NCBI GenBank assembly: GCA_001799695.1
Contig: MGTY01000021.1
Location: 1-40,852 of the forward strand
Direction: 5' to 3'
Source: Elusimicrobia bacterium GWA2_69_24
GTDB lineage: Bacteria; Elusimicrobiota; Elusimicrobia; UBA1565
Length of the DNA stretch: 40,852 nt
The notes under the pieces were generated by a model. The model did not search any database. It had not been told where the DNA came from and saw nothing but the letters and a program-made list of their open reading frames with translations. Position numbers and translations under genes: made by a program. Below, piece after piece: positions 17,911-25,689 of this stretch (within the stretch, counting starts at the first letter, position 1; the number at the start of each line of letters is the position of its first letter).

Positions 17911-19235
17911 GGGTGATCCTCCGGGTGCCCCGACTTTTTCTCCGGAGAAGATGCATCATAGCGGATAAGCACGCCGCGTCCGTCGACGATGACGGCCAGC
18001 TCTTTCGCCGTCTTGCGCATGTTGACCGCATGTTCGTCGAGTTCGTCGCAGATGATGCGCATGGAGACCAGGTCCTGAGTCTCATCCTGGGTGAAGGCCG
18101 TGAGTTTTTGGACGCTGCCATCCAGCAGGTCGGCTCCCGGAGTGAGCAGGCGGGAGAGTTTGTCCAGGGGATGGATCAGGCTGGTCGCGATCCGATACGC
18201 GAGGATGCACGCGAGCAGGAGAGTCAGACCGGAGAGCAGCAGGGCGGTGACCTTGCGCCTCACATAGTACGCGATGCGGGCTTGGATCAGGATCCCCAGT
18301 TCCGCGGTGGACGCTTCCCACAAGCGGAAGCTCGCTTCGCGGGCCCTGACGCCGGCCGCGATGTAGTCATCGATCCCCGGCAGAGGGACCGCCCCATCGG
18401 CCAGACGCCGGGTCCGGGCGATGAAGGCGTCGGCGGCCTCCGCGTATCCCGCATAGGCGATGGGGACGTCTTTCTGGAATGAGTCAAGGACTCCGTGGAA
18501 CTGGTTCTTGTTCTCACTCAGGGCAGTGTCCAGGTGGGACTTGATCTGGTCACGGTCCGCCTGTTCCAGGAAGGTCGCCTGCGTGGCCAGGGCCATGCGC
18601 TGGGCCGGGGGAATGGACCGGCGCGCCAAGGCGTCCCGGCCGGCGGCGATGACTTGGGCGAGCCGGTCCTGCGTCCTCGGGAGGAGCACCGACGCGGCGG
18701 TGATGAGGTGATAGGTGTCCAATTCCGGGTCCAGGATCAGGTTCGAGGAGTCGTTGACATGAGTAAGCATGGTCTGGATGCTGTCGGCCAGCCGGTCGTA
18801 TCGTGGATCCCGCTCCGGCGCCGTCGCCTTGCCGCCGGCCTGGGCGGACGCGAGCTGCTCCCAGCCGTGCCGGAGGTTCTCGACGGTGGCCAATTGCCGG
18901 CCCCGCTTGGCCAATCCCTCCCCGGTGAACTGGAGCATGACTCCGTAGCGCAGATCGACGGACCGGAGCGCGGCCAAAGTCCCGGTGATGGAATCCCGCA
19001 GACCGGAGATCCGTTCGGAGCAGTCCTCGCCTTCAGGGCAGCGCCGCTCGAGCCGCTGATGTTCCTGGAGGTCTCGAAGCAGGATGCACAAGGGGCGCTG
19101 GTAGGCGAGTCCCGCCAGTTCGAGCTGAGCGAAGGCTATGTGCTCATCGATGTTGCGTACCACCAGATAGCCCAGTACGATGATGGGCAAAGCGAAGCTG
19201 GCGGCGACGCAGAACACCTTCCGGGCGATGCTCAT
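17907..19235 (-). CDS. Membrane HAMP sensor protein without a kinase or methyl-accepting domain
   Basis: The 442-residue protein has a membrane helix at about 8-27, a large periplasmic helical sensor region (about 30-325), a second membrane helix (about 328-350, KVTALLLSGLTLLLACILAYRI) and a HAMP-like segment (TSLIHPLDKLSRLLTPGADL). The stretch SSNLILDPELDTYHL (about 165-178) recurs in the sensor regions of chemoreceptors and histidine kinases. After HAMP only about 70 residues remain, too few for a catalytic output domain. It overlaps the response-regulator gene upstream and the small peptide downstream by ATGA each. It may act as an accessory signal input to the soluble kinase two genes upstream. 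Ligand unknown. Confidence 0.75.
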   Translation of the reverse strand: MSIARKVFCVAASFALPIIVLGYLVVRNIDEHIAFAQLELAGLAYQRPLCILLRDLQEHQRLERRCPEGEDCSERISGLRDSITGTLAALRSVDLRYGVMLQFTGEGLAKRGRQLATVENLRHGWEQLASAQAGGKATAPERDPRYDRLADSIQTMLTHVNDSSNLILDPELDTYHLITAASVLLPRTQDRLAQVIAAGRDALARRSIPPAQRMALATQATFLEQADRDQIKSHLDTALSENKNQFHGVLDSFQKDVPIAYAGYAEAADAFIARTRRLADGAVPLPGIDDYIAAGVRAREASFRLWEASTAELGILIQARIAYYVRRKVTALLLSGLTLLLACILAYRIATSLIHPLDKLSRLLTPGADLLDGSVQKLTAFTQDETQDLVSMRIICDELDEHAVNMRKTAKELAVIVDGRGVLIRYDASSPEKKSGHPEDHP

Positions 19236-19879
19236 CGCAGGGAGATGATGCCTTCTCGGATCGCGTATCGGGTGAGGCCCGCGACGTTGTGGATGTCGAG
19301 TTTCGCCATGATATGCATGCGATGCGTCTCGATCGTCTTGATGCTCACGCCGATCCTCAGGGCGATCTCCTTGGTGGACGATCCTTCCGCCAGCAGCTGC
19401 AGGACTTCCTGCTCGCGTCGGGTGAGCGGCGAGGCCGCCGCGTCCGCGGGTGAGACCCGGCCGACGCAGCCGTCCACGACGATCTGGGCGATCGCTGGGC
19501 TCAGGTAGGTCTTCCCGTCGTTCACCGCGCAGATCGCGGCGAAGAGCTCGTCGAAAGCGGAGTCCTTGACCAGATAGCCCGAGGCGCCGGCCTTGAGGGC
19601 TTCGGTGACGAAGCGGCGGTCGGAATGCATGGAAAGGACGATGACCTTGATGCCGCGGCGCAGATTGAGGATGCGGCGGGTCGTCTCGATCCCGTTGAGT
19701 TTGGGCAGGGAGATGTCCATGACGACGATGTCGGGCGCGAGGTCCCTGGCGCGCTCGACCGCCGCAGGCCCGTCCTGCGCCTCGGCGACCACGTGCAGCC
19801 CCGATTTCCCCTCGATCAGGGTCTTCAGGCCTTCGCGGAAGATGCGATGGTCATCGCATAGGAGCAGGCGCAGGCTCAT
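19232..19879 (-). CDS. NarL/FixJ-type response regulator
   Basis: The 215-residue regulator has a receiver domain (LLLCDDHRIFREG acidic pair, phosphoacceptor Asp in DIVVMDISLP, Lys in GYLVKDS) and a C-terminal LuxR-type helix-turn-helix (LTRREQEVLQLLAEGSSTKE then IALRIGVSIKTIETHRMHIM). Start is the ATG at 19877-19879, which overlaps the kinase stop (ATGA); an upstream in-frame extension lies inside the kinase gene. The target is not known, but the divergent ammonium transporter gene and the dyads at 21187-21212 are candidates. Confidence 0.92.
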   Translation of the reverse strand: MSLRLLLCDDHRIFREGLKTLIEGKSGLHVVAEAQDGPAAVERARDLAPDIVVMDISLPKLNGIETTRRILNLRRGIKVIVLSMHSDRRFVTEALKAGASGYLVKDSAFDELFAAICAVNDGKTYLSPAIAQIVVDGCVGRVSPADAAASPLTRREQEVLQLLAEGSSTKEIALRIGVSIKTIETHRMHIMAKLDIHNVAGLTRYAIREGIISLR

Positions 19880-21129
19880 GTCGGCGCCTCTGGAGTCCCG
19901 GTCCGCAGAGGCGCCGTCAACACGGCGCGGGTGCCGCGGCCGGGAGCGGACTCGACCAAGAAGCGGCCGCAGCAATGGCGCATCCCTTCGCGGATGCTGA
20001 AGAGCCCGAATCCGCCCGACTTCCCGGGGGCCGCGGCGGCAGGCTCGGGATCGAAGCCGGCCCCGTCGTCCTCCACTCGGACTTCCAGGACGTCCCCCGA
20101 CGCGCTCAGATCGACTCGGATCCGGCCGGCGCGGGAGTGCTTGATCGCGTTCATAAGCAGCTCCCGCACCGCCTTGAAAAGGACGACCTTGATCTCATCG
20201 CTCAAGGGATGCGGCCGGTCGGATGCGACCGCGATCGGAATGCCGTGTTTCTGCTGGAGCTGTTCGGCCAGGGCTTCCAAGGCCGATCCCAGACCGAGCT
20301 CATAGAGGATCGGAGAGCTGAGCTCGAAAGTCAGGGAGCGGGTGTACTGGATGGATTCCTCGATGAGGTTCCGGAGTCCGGCCAGCTCTCGGCGCGAGGG
20401 TTCCGCGGCCGGAATCCGCTCCAGTCCGGCCACCTTCATCTTCGCTAGGGCAAGTGTCTGCCCGATGTGATCGTGCAGGTTGCCGGCGATGGCTCGCCTC
20501 TCCCGCTCCTCGGTCCAGGATAGCCGGGCGGCCAGCGAGCGCAGCTGTTCCTGGTAGGAGCGGATCTCGGCTTCGGTGCGCTTGCGCTCCGCGATCTCCG
20601 TCTGGAGGGCGGCGTTGAGTCCCTCCAGTTCGGCGGTCCTTTCCTTGACTCGCAGTTCCAGCTGGTCGTGCGAGGCCACCAGGGCCTGTCGGGCCATCTT
20701 GCGTCCGATGGAGCGGTGGAACATCTCCGCCAAGAAGTCGAGGAGGCTGCGCTCCTCGGCCAAGAAGGGGCCCTCGGCCGCGTCGGGGAATTTCCGGAGA
20801 TAGCCGACTTCGATGAGGCCCTGTAAGCCGTCATCGGTGACGAAATGCGCGGTCTGCCGCCAGGGAGTGGACTGGAAATTCGCGGTGCGGAACTCCCGTT
20901 CGCCGAACAGGATCCGGGCGGAGGCGTCCTCGGGATACTGCCAGGCCGAGGGCAGTATGGCGACGACTTCATTCATGAGCACGGCGATGTCTTTGGAGTC
21001 GTCTTGAAGCAGCTTGGCGACGAGTTCCTTGACCCGCTCCTGGAACAGGTGGAGGATCCGGATCCTGCGCCGCCGCCGTCCTTGCGCATCCATCGGGATA
21101 CGCTCCGCGACCATCGTCGTCATGTCCAT
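19876..21129 (-). CDS. NarX/DegS-type cytoplasmic histidine kinase
   Basis: The 417-residue kinase has no membrane segment. A GAF-like region (about 30-140), a coiled coil (about 150-205), a HisKA_3 dimerisation domain with the phosphoacceptor His219 in AIAGNLHDHIGQTLA, and a HATPase domain (KAVRELLMNAIKHSRAG, VEDDGAGFDPE, GGFGLFSIREGM) follow in order. It should phosphorylate the regulator it overlaps. I start it at 21127-21129 (MDMTTM): GGAAGGA lies 6 nt upstream and the extended -10 at 21145-21153 sits downstream of the alternative ATG at 21165, which would therefore not be in the mRNA. Confidence 0.9.
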   Translation of the reverse strand: MDMTTMVAERIPMDAQGRRRRRIRILHLFQERVKELVAKLLQDDSKDIAVLMNEVVAILPSAWQYPEDASARILFGEREFRTANFQSTPWRQTAHFVTDDGLQGLIEVGYLRKFPDAAEGPFLAEERSLLDFLAEMFHRSIGRKMARQALVASHDQLELRVKERTAELEGLNAALQTEIAERKRTEAEIRSYQEQLRSLAARLSWTEERERRAIAGNLHDHIGQTLALAKMKVAGLERIPAAEPSRRELAGLRNLIEESIQYTRSLTFELSSPILYELGLGSALEALAEQLQQKHGIPIAVASDRPHPLSDEIKVVLFKAVRELLMNAIKHSRAGRIRVDLSASGDVLEVRVEDDGAGFDPEPAAAAPGKSGGFGLFSIREGMRHCCGRFLVESAPGRGTRAVLTAPLRTGTPEAPT

Positions 21130-21144
21130 AGCCGGTCCTTCCGG

Positions 21145-21153
21145 ATTGTAACA
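21145..21153 (-). promoter_or_regulatory. Extended -10 promoter of the signalling operon
   Basis: Minus-strand TGT-TACAAT (21153-21145) gives an extended -10 element; no convincing -35 is seen. The start would fall near 21138, leaving a short leader with GGAAGGA before the ATG at 21129. It supports the short form of the kinase. Confidence 0.5.
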
Positions 21154-21186
21154 AATGCGCGCCATAAGGGATTTGGAGGCCGGCCC

Positions 21187-21212
21187 TCAGGGATATCCTG
21201 ATGCCGGGCATC
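21187..21212. promoter_or_regulatory. Two adjacent dyads in the divergent kinase/amt promoter region
   Basis: TCAGG-GATAT-CCTGA (21187-21201) is followed, sharing two bases, by GATGCC-G-GGCATC (21200-21212). Both lie between the divergent kinase and ammonium transporter genes, where an operator is expected. The protein that binds is unknown; the NarL-type regulator is the obvious candidate. No -24/-12 sigma54 promoter is seen before amt. Confidence 0.4.
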
Positions 21213-21271
21213 CCGGGATTAGGATAGATTCCCCACAAGACCCAGTCCTTGATCCTGAGGAGGATAAGACC

Positions 21272-22486
21272 ATGTTCGATACCGGCAACACCGGGTTCAT
21301 GCTCGTAGCCACCAGTCTAGTCATGCTCATGACCCCAGGCTTGGCGTTCTTCTACGGAGGCCTTGTGGGCAGGAAGAACGTCCTGGCGATCATGATCCAG
21401 AGTTTCGTCTCCATGGGAGTCACGACCGTGCTCTGGTACATCTGCGGCTATTCCCTGTGCTTCAGCGGCGGGGAAGGGGCCGTCATCGGCGATCTCAACA
21501 ACGCGTTCATGCGCAATATGGACATCACCGCCGCCTACTCGGGTTCGAGCAGCATCCCGCTGCTGGTCTTCTTCGCCTATCAGATGATGTTCGCCCAGAT
21601 CACGCCGGCCCTGTGCACGGGCGCCTTCACCAACCGGGTGACCTTCAAGGCGTATCTGATATTTTTGGTGGGCTGGCTGCTTTTCGTGTACTTCCCGCTG
21701 GCGCACATGGTGTGGGGCGGCGGTTTGTTGGCCAAGCACGGGGTCCTGGACTTCGCCGGGGGCATCGTCGTCCATGCCACGGCGGGCTTCGCCGCGCTGG
21801 CTTCGGTGTTCTTCGTCGGCAAGCGCAAAGTCGCCGATCCGGCCGCGCACAGCATCCCCCTGGTCGCCTTGGGCACGGGTCTGCTCTGGTTCGGCTGGTA
21901 CGGCTTCAACGCGGGCAGCGAGCTCAAGGTCGACGCGGTGACCGCGCTGGCCTTCGTCAACACCGATGTGGCCGCCTCCTTCGCGGCGATCACCTGGCTC
22001 ATCCTGGCCTGGATCATCGAGAAGAAGCCCAAGTTCGTCGGCCTCTTGACGGGCTCCATCGCGGGACTGGCGACGATAACTCCGGCGGCCGGCTACGTGA
22101 CCACCAAGAGCGCGGTCTTGATCGGCATCACCGCCAGCGTGGTCTGCTACATCGCGGTCAATATCAAGAACAAGCTGCAGTGGGACGACGCCCTCGACGT
22201 ATGGGGCGTCCATGGCGTGGGGGGAGTGCTCGGCGTCATCTGCCTCGGGCTGCTGGGCAACAAGTTCGTGAACGCCGGCGGAGCGGACGGCCTGGTCCAT
22301 GGCGGGGTGAACTTCTTTCTGAAGCAGACGGTGGCGGTGCTCGGCACCGCGGTCTACGCCTTCGTGTTCACCTACGTCATGCTGTTCCTCATCAACATCA
22401 TCACCCCCGTGCGGACCTCTCCCGAAGAGGAGCAGGCGGGTCTCGATGAGAGCATGCACGGCGAGACGGCGTATCTGCAGAGCTAG
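21272..22486 (+). CDS. amt: Ammonium transporter, Amt family
   Basis: The 404-residue integral membrane protein has about eleven helices. Amt signatures are LAFFYGGLVGRKNVL near the N-terminus, the twin pore histidines in VVHATAGFAAL (about 167) and WGVHGVGGVLG (about 312), and LLWFGWYGFNAGS. It imports ammonium/ammonia. ATG at 21272 has a strong GAGGAGG site. No GlnK/PII gene adjoins it, unlike many amt loci; instead a kinase-regulator operon is divergent. An exported barrel-type protein follows 22 nt after its stop. Confidence 0.94.
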   Translation: MFDTGNTGFMLVATSLVMLMTPGLAFFYGGLVGRKNVLAIMIQSFVSMGVTTVLWYICGYSLCFSGGEGAVIGDLNNAFMRNMDITAAYSGSSSIPLLVFFAYQMMFAQITPALCTGAFTNRVTFKAYLIFLVGWLLFVYFPLAHMVWGGGLLAKHGVLDFAGGIVVHATAGFAALASVFFVGKRKVADPAAHSIPLVALGTGLLWFGWYGFNAGSELKVDAVTALAFVNTDVAASFAAITWLILAWIIEKKPKFVGLLTGSIAGLATITPAAGYVTTKSAVLIGITASVVCYIAVNIKNKLQWDDALDVWGVHGVGGVLGVICLGLLGNKFVNAGGADGLVHGGVNFFLKQTVAVLGTAVYAFVFTYVMLFLINIITPVRTSPEEEQAGLDESMHGETAYLQS

Positions 22487-22508
22487 CGGGGAGAAAAGGA
22501 AAAAGACC

Positions 22509-23258
22509 ATGACCCTCAGAACGATGACGATGGCGTTGTCGGCGGCTGTTTGCCTCGGGATGGCGCCGGAAGCCGGCGCCACCCCCTCGACGCAGATATG
22601 GATACCGTCTTCGGACGTGCAGGCCTTCAAGGTCACTCACCTCAACATCGACACCTACCTGCGAGCCCGGAACGAGGGCGACGGGACCCGGAAAGCTGCG
22701 CTCTCCATGGTGGGTCCCACCATCGGCGTCCTGCCCTGGAGGGAGCTTCAGGCCGAGGTCGGGTTCGACCTGATGTATCAGGGCGTCAAGGTCCTGGACG
22801 ACAATCCGCTGTACTTCCATGCCAAGCTGGGGACGCCTGAGGATTCCCTGGGCAAGTGGTCCCCGGCTCTGGCCGTAGGCGGGTACAACCTGGGGACCAA
22901 GGACCGCTATACCAACCAGAACATCTGCTATGGGGTGGCGGCGCGCACCTTGCCCGTGTTGGGACGCATTTCCGCGGGATACTATGCGGGGAACGGAGAT
23001 GTCCTGGTCGATGAGCGGGGGGAGCGCGACAAAGACGGCGTCCTCCTGTCCTGGGACCGCACCATGAAGGAGGTCTCCGACAAGCTCTGGCTCGCGGCGG
23101 ACTACCAGGGCGGGCAGTCCTCCCTGGGGGCCGCCAATTTCGGCTTCGCGTGGGCCTTCACGGAAAAGACCAGCGTGATCTTCGGCTACGATATCTACAA
23201 CAACCGGAACGTGGCCGGGAAGAACACCTTCACCATCCAGGTCGACATCAATCTCTGA
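22509..23258 (+). CDS. Exported outer-membrane beta-barrel-like protein
   Basis: The 249-residue product has a signal peptide (about 1-25, cleavage after AGA or GAT). Alternating strands follow, with many aromatic and Gly residues (ALAVGGYNLGTKDRY, AARTLPVLGRISAGYYAGNG, LWLAADYQGGQSSLGAANFG, SVIFGYDIYNN). The last strand, NTFTIQVDINL, resembles the end of outer-membrane barrels although the last residue is Leu and not Phe. Start ATG at 22509 with AAGGA upstream. It is probably co-transcribed with amt and could be a pore or surface protein used under nitrogen limitation; that link is inferred from the neighbour only. Confidence 0.65.
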   Translation: MTLRTMTMALSAAVCLGMAPEAGATPSTQIWIPSSDVQAFKVTHLNIDTYLRARNEGDGTRKAALSMVGPTIGVLPWRELQAEVGFDLMYQGVKVLDDNPLYFHAKLGTPEDSLGKWSPALAVGGYNLGTKDRYTNQNICYGVAARTLPVLGRISAGYYAGNGDVLVDERGERDKDGVLLSWDRTMKEVSDKLWLAADYQGGQSSLGAANFGFAWAFTEKTSVIFGYDIYNNRNVAGKNTFTIQVDINL

Positions 23259-23261
23259 GCG

Positions 23262-23466
23262 GCCCGGCCGCCCATCACGCTGCTGGTCGTCGAGCCCGGA
23301 CCTCAGGGCGAGCGCCTGGCCCGGCTCAACCCCCTGTTGGAGGGGATGCGGCCGGTCGCCGGTCGCCGGTCGTCCGACGGCCTATCTCTGCGCGGACTAC
23401 GTCTGCGGGACCCCGATATCCGCCCCGGGGACGCTCGGGAGCCGCCTCGACGCGATGCGCGCCTAG
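23262..23466 (+). pseudogene. C-terminal remnant of a DUF255/YyaL-type thioredoxin-domain protein, frameshifted
   Basis: In one frame the DNA reads ITLLVVEPGPQGERLARLNP then LLEGMRPVAG; in the next it reads RPTAYLCADYVCGTPISAPG up to a TAG at 23464-23466. Joined, they look like the conserved end of YyaL/SPATA20 proteins (...P.dGrptAYvC..f.C..P...). The frame is broken inside three tandem copies of CCGGTCG (23352-23372); removing one copy restores it. The N-terminal more than 600 residues are absent, the barrel gene stopping immediately upstream. The last codon overlaps the stop of the convergent esterase gene. Family assignment is from memory of the C-terminal motif. Confidence 0.55.
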
Positions 23467-24203
23467 ACCAGGTAGTTCAGGAAATAGGGCATCTGCCGGC
23501 GCCACGAGCCCCAGCCGTGGTCCACGTCATGCCCCCAAAAGTCCACCCACGCCGGGATGCCCTTGGCCTCGAGGACTCCCTTCATGGCCGCGGTCTCGCC
23601 GATGCAGTCGTACTCGCCGCAGCGCTCCCAGGCGCCCTGGCCCACGCAGAGGACGATCTTGGCCCTGCGGAGGAGGTCGAGGACGTGTTCGTCGCCCAGG
23701 CCGGGCAGGTAGGTCAGCGGGAAGTGGAAGTAAAGGGAGTCCTCCCAATAGTCCCCGAAGAGGAACTTGGGGCTGTAGAGGCCGCTCAGGGCGATGGCAG
23801 CGTCGAAGACGTCGGGACGGCGGAATAGGAAGTTCGCCGCGTGGTAGGCTCCGCCGCTGACGCCCGTGGTCAAGATCCCCTGCCCCGAGCGGTTCCAGTC
23901 CCATATGAAGGGCAGGGCCTCGTCGGTGATGTAGCGCACGTACTGCTCGTGGCGCCGGACCCGGTCGCCGACGGAGATGGAGGCGTTCATCCAGGACTGC
24001 TGGTCCACTCCATCCACCGCGAAGAGCTGGATGCGTCCCGCGTCCAGGAAAGGACCGCAGGCGCCGATCATGCCGAAATCCTCATAATCGTAGAACCGCC
24101 CGCCCCCGGACGGGAAGACCAGGACGGGCTTGCCCCCGTGTCCGTAGACCTTGAGCTCCATGTCCTGCCCCAGGGCCGGGCTCCGCCACTTGCGGTATTC
24201 CAT
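23463..24203 (-). CDS. Alpha/beta-hydrolase esterase (COG4947-like)
   Basis: The 246-residue hydrolase has its nucleophile elbow at GVSGGAYHA (Ser about 116), an oxyanion stretch VFPSGGGRFYDYEDF and a likely catalytic His in FWGHDVDHGWGSWRRQMPYF. No signal peptide is present, so it is probably cytoplasmic. ATG at 24201-24203 with GGAGG 11 nt upstream, 5 nt after the ATP-grasp stop, so the two are one operon. Enzymes of this group act on small esters; the real substrate is unknown and may be the ATP-grasp product. Confidence 0.78.
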   Translation of the reverse strand: MEYRKWRSPALGQDMELKVYGHGGKPVLVFPSGGGRFYDYEDFGMIGACGPFLDAGRIQLFAVDGVDQQSWMNASISVGDRVRRHEQYVRYITDEALPFIWDWNRSGQGILTTGVSGGAYHAANFLFRRPDVFDAAIALSGLYSPKFLFGDYWEDSLYFHFPLTYLPGLGDEHVLDLLRRAKIVLCVGQGAWERCGEYDCIGETAAMKGVLEAKGIPAWVDFWGHDVDHGWGSWRRQMPYFLNYLV

Positions 24204-24208
24204 TCGGT

Positions 24209-25375
24209 TCAGGCCTCCAATTGGTGGATGAAATCCGCGACGGGCTGCAGTTCCGCCAGGCTCCGGGCCCGGGCCAGGTAGGCGTAGTCGCCGATGGCCT
24301 TCCGGAACACGGAATCGATGGGGGTATGCGAGACGATGAGGTCTCCGTGCGCGCGGAGGATATCCTCATGGGAGTGGCGGTAAGGTTTCCCGTTCTTGCG
24401 CCCGACGTAGGAGACGTGGTAGGGCCGCTTCCACTCGGCCCGGAAGCCGCCGTGTACCACGAGCTCGGCGTAGCCGCGGTACACGTCGATGTCGTTGGCG
24501 TAGTTGAACATGTCCGTCGTGAGCCCGCCCGGGGGCCGGGCGTTGATCTCCATGGCGGTCAGCTTCCCCCTGGGGCCGCGGATGAACTCGAGGTGGAAGA
24601 AGCGCTCCTTGAGGCCGAAGGCCGCGATGGAGCGGCGGCCCTGGGCCTCCAGGTCGGCCGGGAGGTCCCGGAAGGACCAATAGTGGAGGTTCTGGTCCTG
24701 GTTGACCGCAGTCATGATGTCGATGCTGAACTGGTGGCCGGTGCAGAAGACGATTCCCCCGTCCCGGTCGGTCAGGCCGTCGAAGGACTGGATGACGCCC
24801 GCCAGGAACTCCTCGAGCAGAAAAGGGATCCGCGGGTCCTTGACCGCGAAAAAATCCGTGAGTTCCGCGTCATCGGACAGCTTGTAGGTCGCGTGGGCGC
24901 CCACGCCCTTGTCCGGCTTGGCGATGATGGGGTAGCCCACGCGCCGGGCGAAGCGCTGCCCCGCCGCCGCGTCCGTGGCGAGTTCCCACGCGGCGGTCGG
25001 CACCTGGGCGCGCGCGAAGCCCTCCTTCATGCGGGACTTGTGCCGCAGCCCGACGATGTCCGCGGGCTTGAGTCCGGGCACGTTGAAATCGAGCCGCAGG
25101 GCGGCTTCCAGGTCCACGAAGTGCTCCTCCTGGGCCACGACTCGGTCGAAGCGCCCGATGCGGGAGAGCAGCCAGGCCGCGGCGCGGAGCACGTGGTCGT
25201 AATCGCCCATGTTCTCCACCCGGCAGTACTCGGCCAGGGCGCCGCGGAGCTCCGGGGGCAGGCGTTCTGGGGCCTCCCAGCCGATTCCGGCGACTACGGC
25301 GCCCTCGTCGCGCAGGCGCAGGGGGAAAGCCGTGTAGTTGGGAGGGAAGTTCGGGGACAGATAGAGTATGTTCAC
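24209..25375 (-). CDS. ATP-grasp ligase-like protein
   Basis: The 388-residue protein has a pre-ATP-grasp N-terminal domain (MNILYLSPNFPPNY onward) and an ATP-grasp fold: VGYPIIAKPDKGVGAHATYK for nucleotide binding, FLLEEFLAGVIQSFDG, and the Mg-binding MEINARPPGG at about 274-283. Such enzymes activate a carboxylate with ATP and join it to an amine or thiol. Start is the GTG at 25373-25375 with AAGGA just upstream; this gives a normal N-terminus, while the in-frame extension to 25522 is a low-complexity leader. Substrate unknown. It shares an operon with the esterase and is preceded by a 14-bp-stem hairpin in its leader. Confidence 0.82.
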   Translation of the reverse strand: MNILYLSPNFPPNYTAFPLRLRDEGAVVAGIGWEAPERLPPELRGALAEYCRVENMGDYDHVLRAAAWLLSRIGRFDRVVAQEEHFVDLEAALRLDFNVPGLKPADIVGLRHKSRMKEGFARAQVPTAAWELATDAAAGQRFARRVGYPIIAKPDKGVGAHATYKLSDDAELTDFFAVKDPRIPFLLEEFLAGVIQSFDGLTDRDGGIVFCTGHQFSIDIMTAVNQDQNLHYWSFRDLPADLEAQGRRSIAAFGLKERFFHLEFIRGPRGKLTAMEINARPPGGLTTDMFNYANDIDVYRGYAELVVHGGFRAEWKRPYHVSYVGRKNGKPYRHSHEDILRAHGDLIVSHTPIDSVFRKAIGDYAYLARARSLAELQPVADFIHQLEA

Positions 25376-25397
25376 GGTTCCTTGGGCCTCACGCACA

Positions 25398-25427
25398 GGA
25401 CCCCCCGCCGGTTCCGGCGGGGGGTCC
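25398..25427. promoter_or_regulatory. Perfect 30-bp palindrome in the ATP-grasp leader
   Basis: Two 14-nt arms (GGACCCCCCGCCGG and its complement) surround a 2-nt centre. In the minus-strand mRNA the hairpin ends 22 nt before the GTG of the ATP-grasp gene, just ahead of its AAGGA site. No U-tract follows, so it is more likely a stability or translation-control element than an intrinsic terminator. Confidence 0.65.
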
Positions 25428-25640
25428 CTTGCGACTCGCGTCACGTCAGCGGCGACGGACGACAGTCCGGTCACGCACGCACGGCGACGAACGCAACGGA
25501 CGGCAGTCGACGTCAGCGGCAACGCACGCAGTCCAAGTCAACGGCACCGACGACGGCGGACGAACGGCCCGGAAACGAATGCCTGTCGAAGTCCACGTCT
25601 CGGCGAACGGACGACCCGGCACCGTCTTGCGGCCCGACTC
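25428..25640. repeat. Low-complexity, CGACGG-rich leader with degenerate direct repeats
   Basis: No gene is visible. The stretch is built of short variants of CGACGG/CGTCAGCGGC/CGCACGCA; ACGTCAGCGGC occurs exactly at 25443-25453 and 25510-25520, each followed by a similar run ending CAGTCC or GCAGTCC. It lies in the predicted 5' leader (about 265 nt) of the ATP-grasp operon. It could be an eroded tandem repeat or a structured leader RNA. Confidence 0.5.
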
Positions 25641-25641
25641 T

Positions 25642-25672
25642 AGTATCTAACCGGATAGCTCCGTCCTGTCAA
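25642..25672 (-). promoter_or_regulatory. Predicted promoter of the ATP-grasp/esterase operon
   Basis: On the minus strand a perfect TTGACA (25672-25667) is followed by TAGATA at 17-nt spacing or GATACT at 19-nt spacing (to 25642). The perfect -35 is convincing, the -10 weaker. Transcription would read through the low-complexity leader to the GTG at 25375. Confidence 0.5.
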
Positions 25673-25689
25673 GGCCCAGATCCCTCGGC

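Noticed and set aside
21214..21271. Possible sigma54 (-24/-12) promoter before amt
   Set aside because: No GG-N10-GC pair with the TGGCAC/TTGC consensus is present upstream of amt.
25376..25522. N-terminal extension of the ATP-grasp protein to 25522
   Set aside because: The extension translates low-complexity leader DNA including the perfect hairpin; the GTG at 25375 with AAGGA gives the natural Rossmann-type N-terminus.
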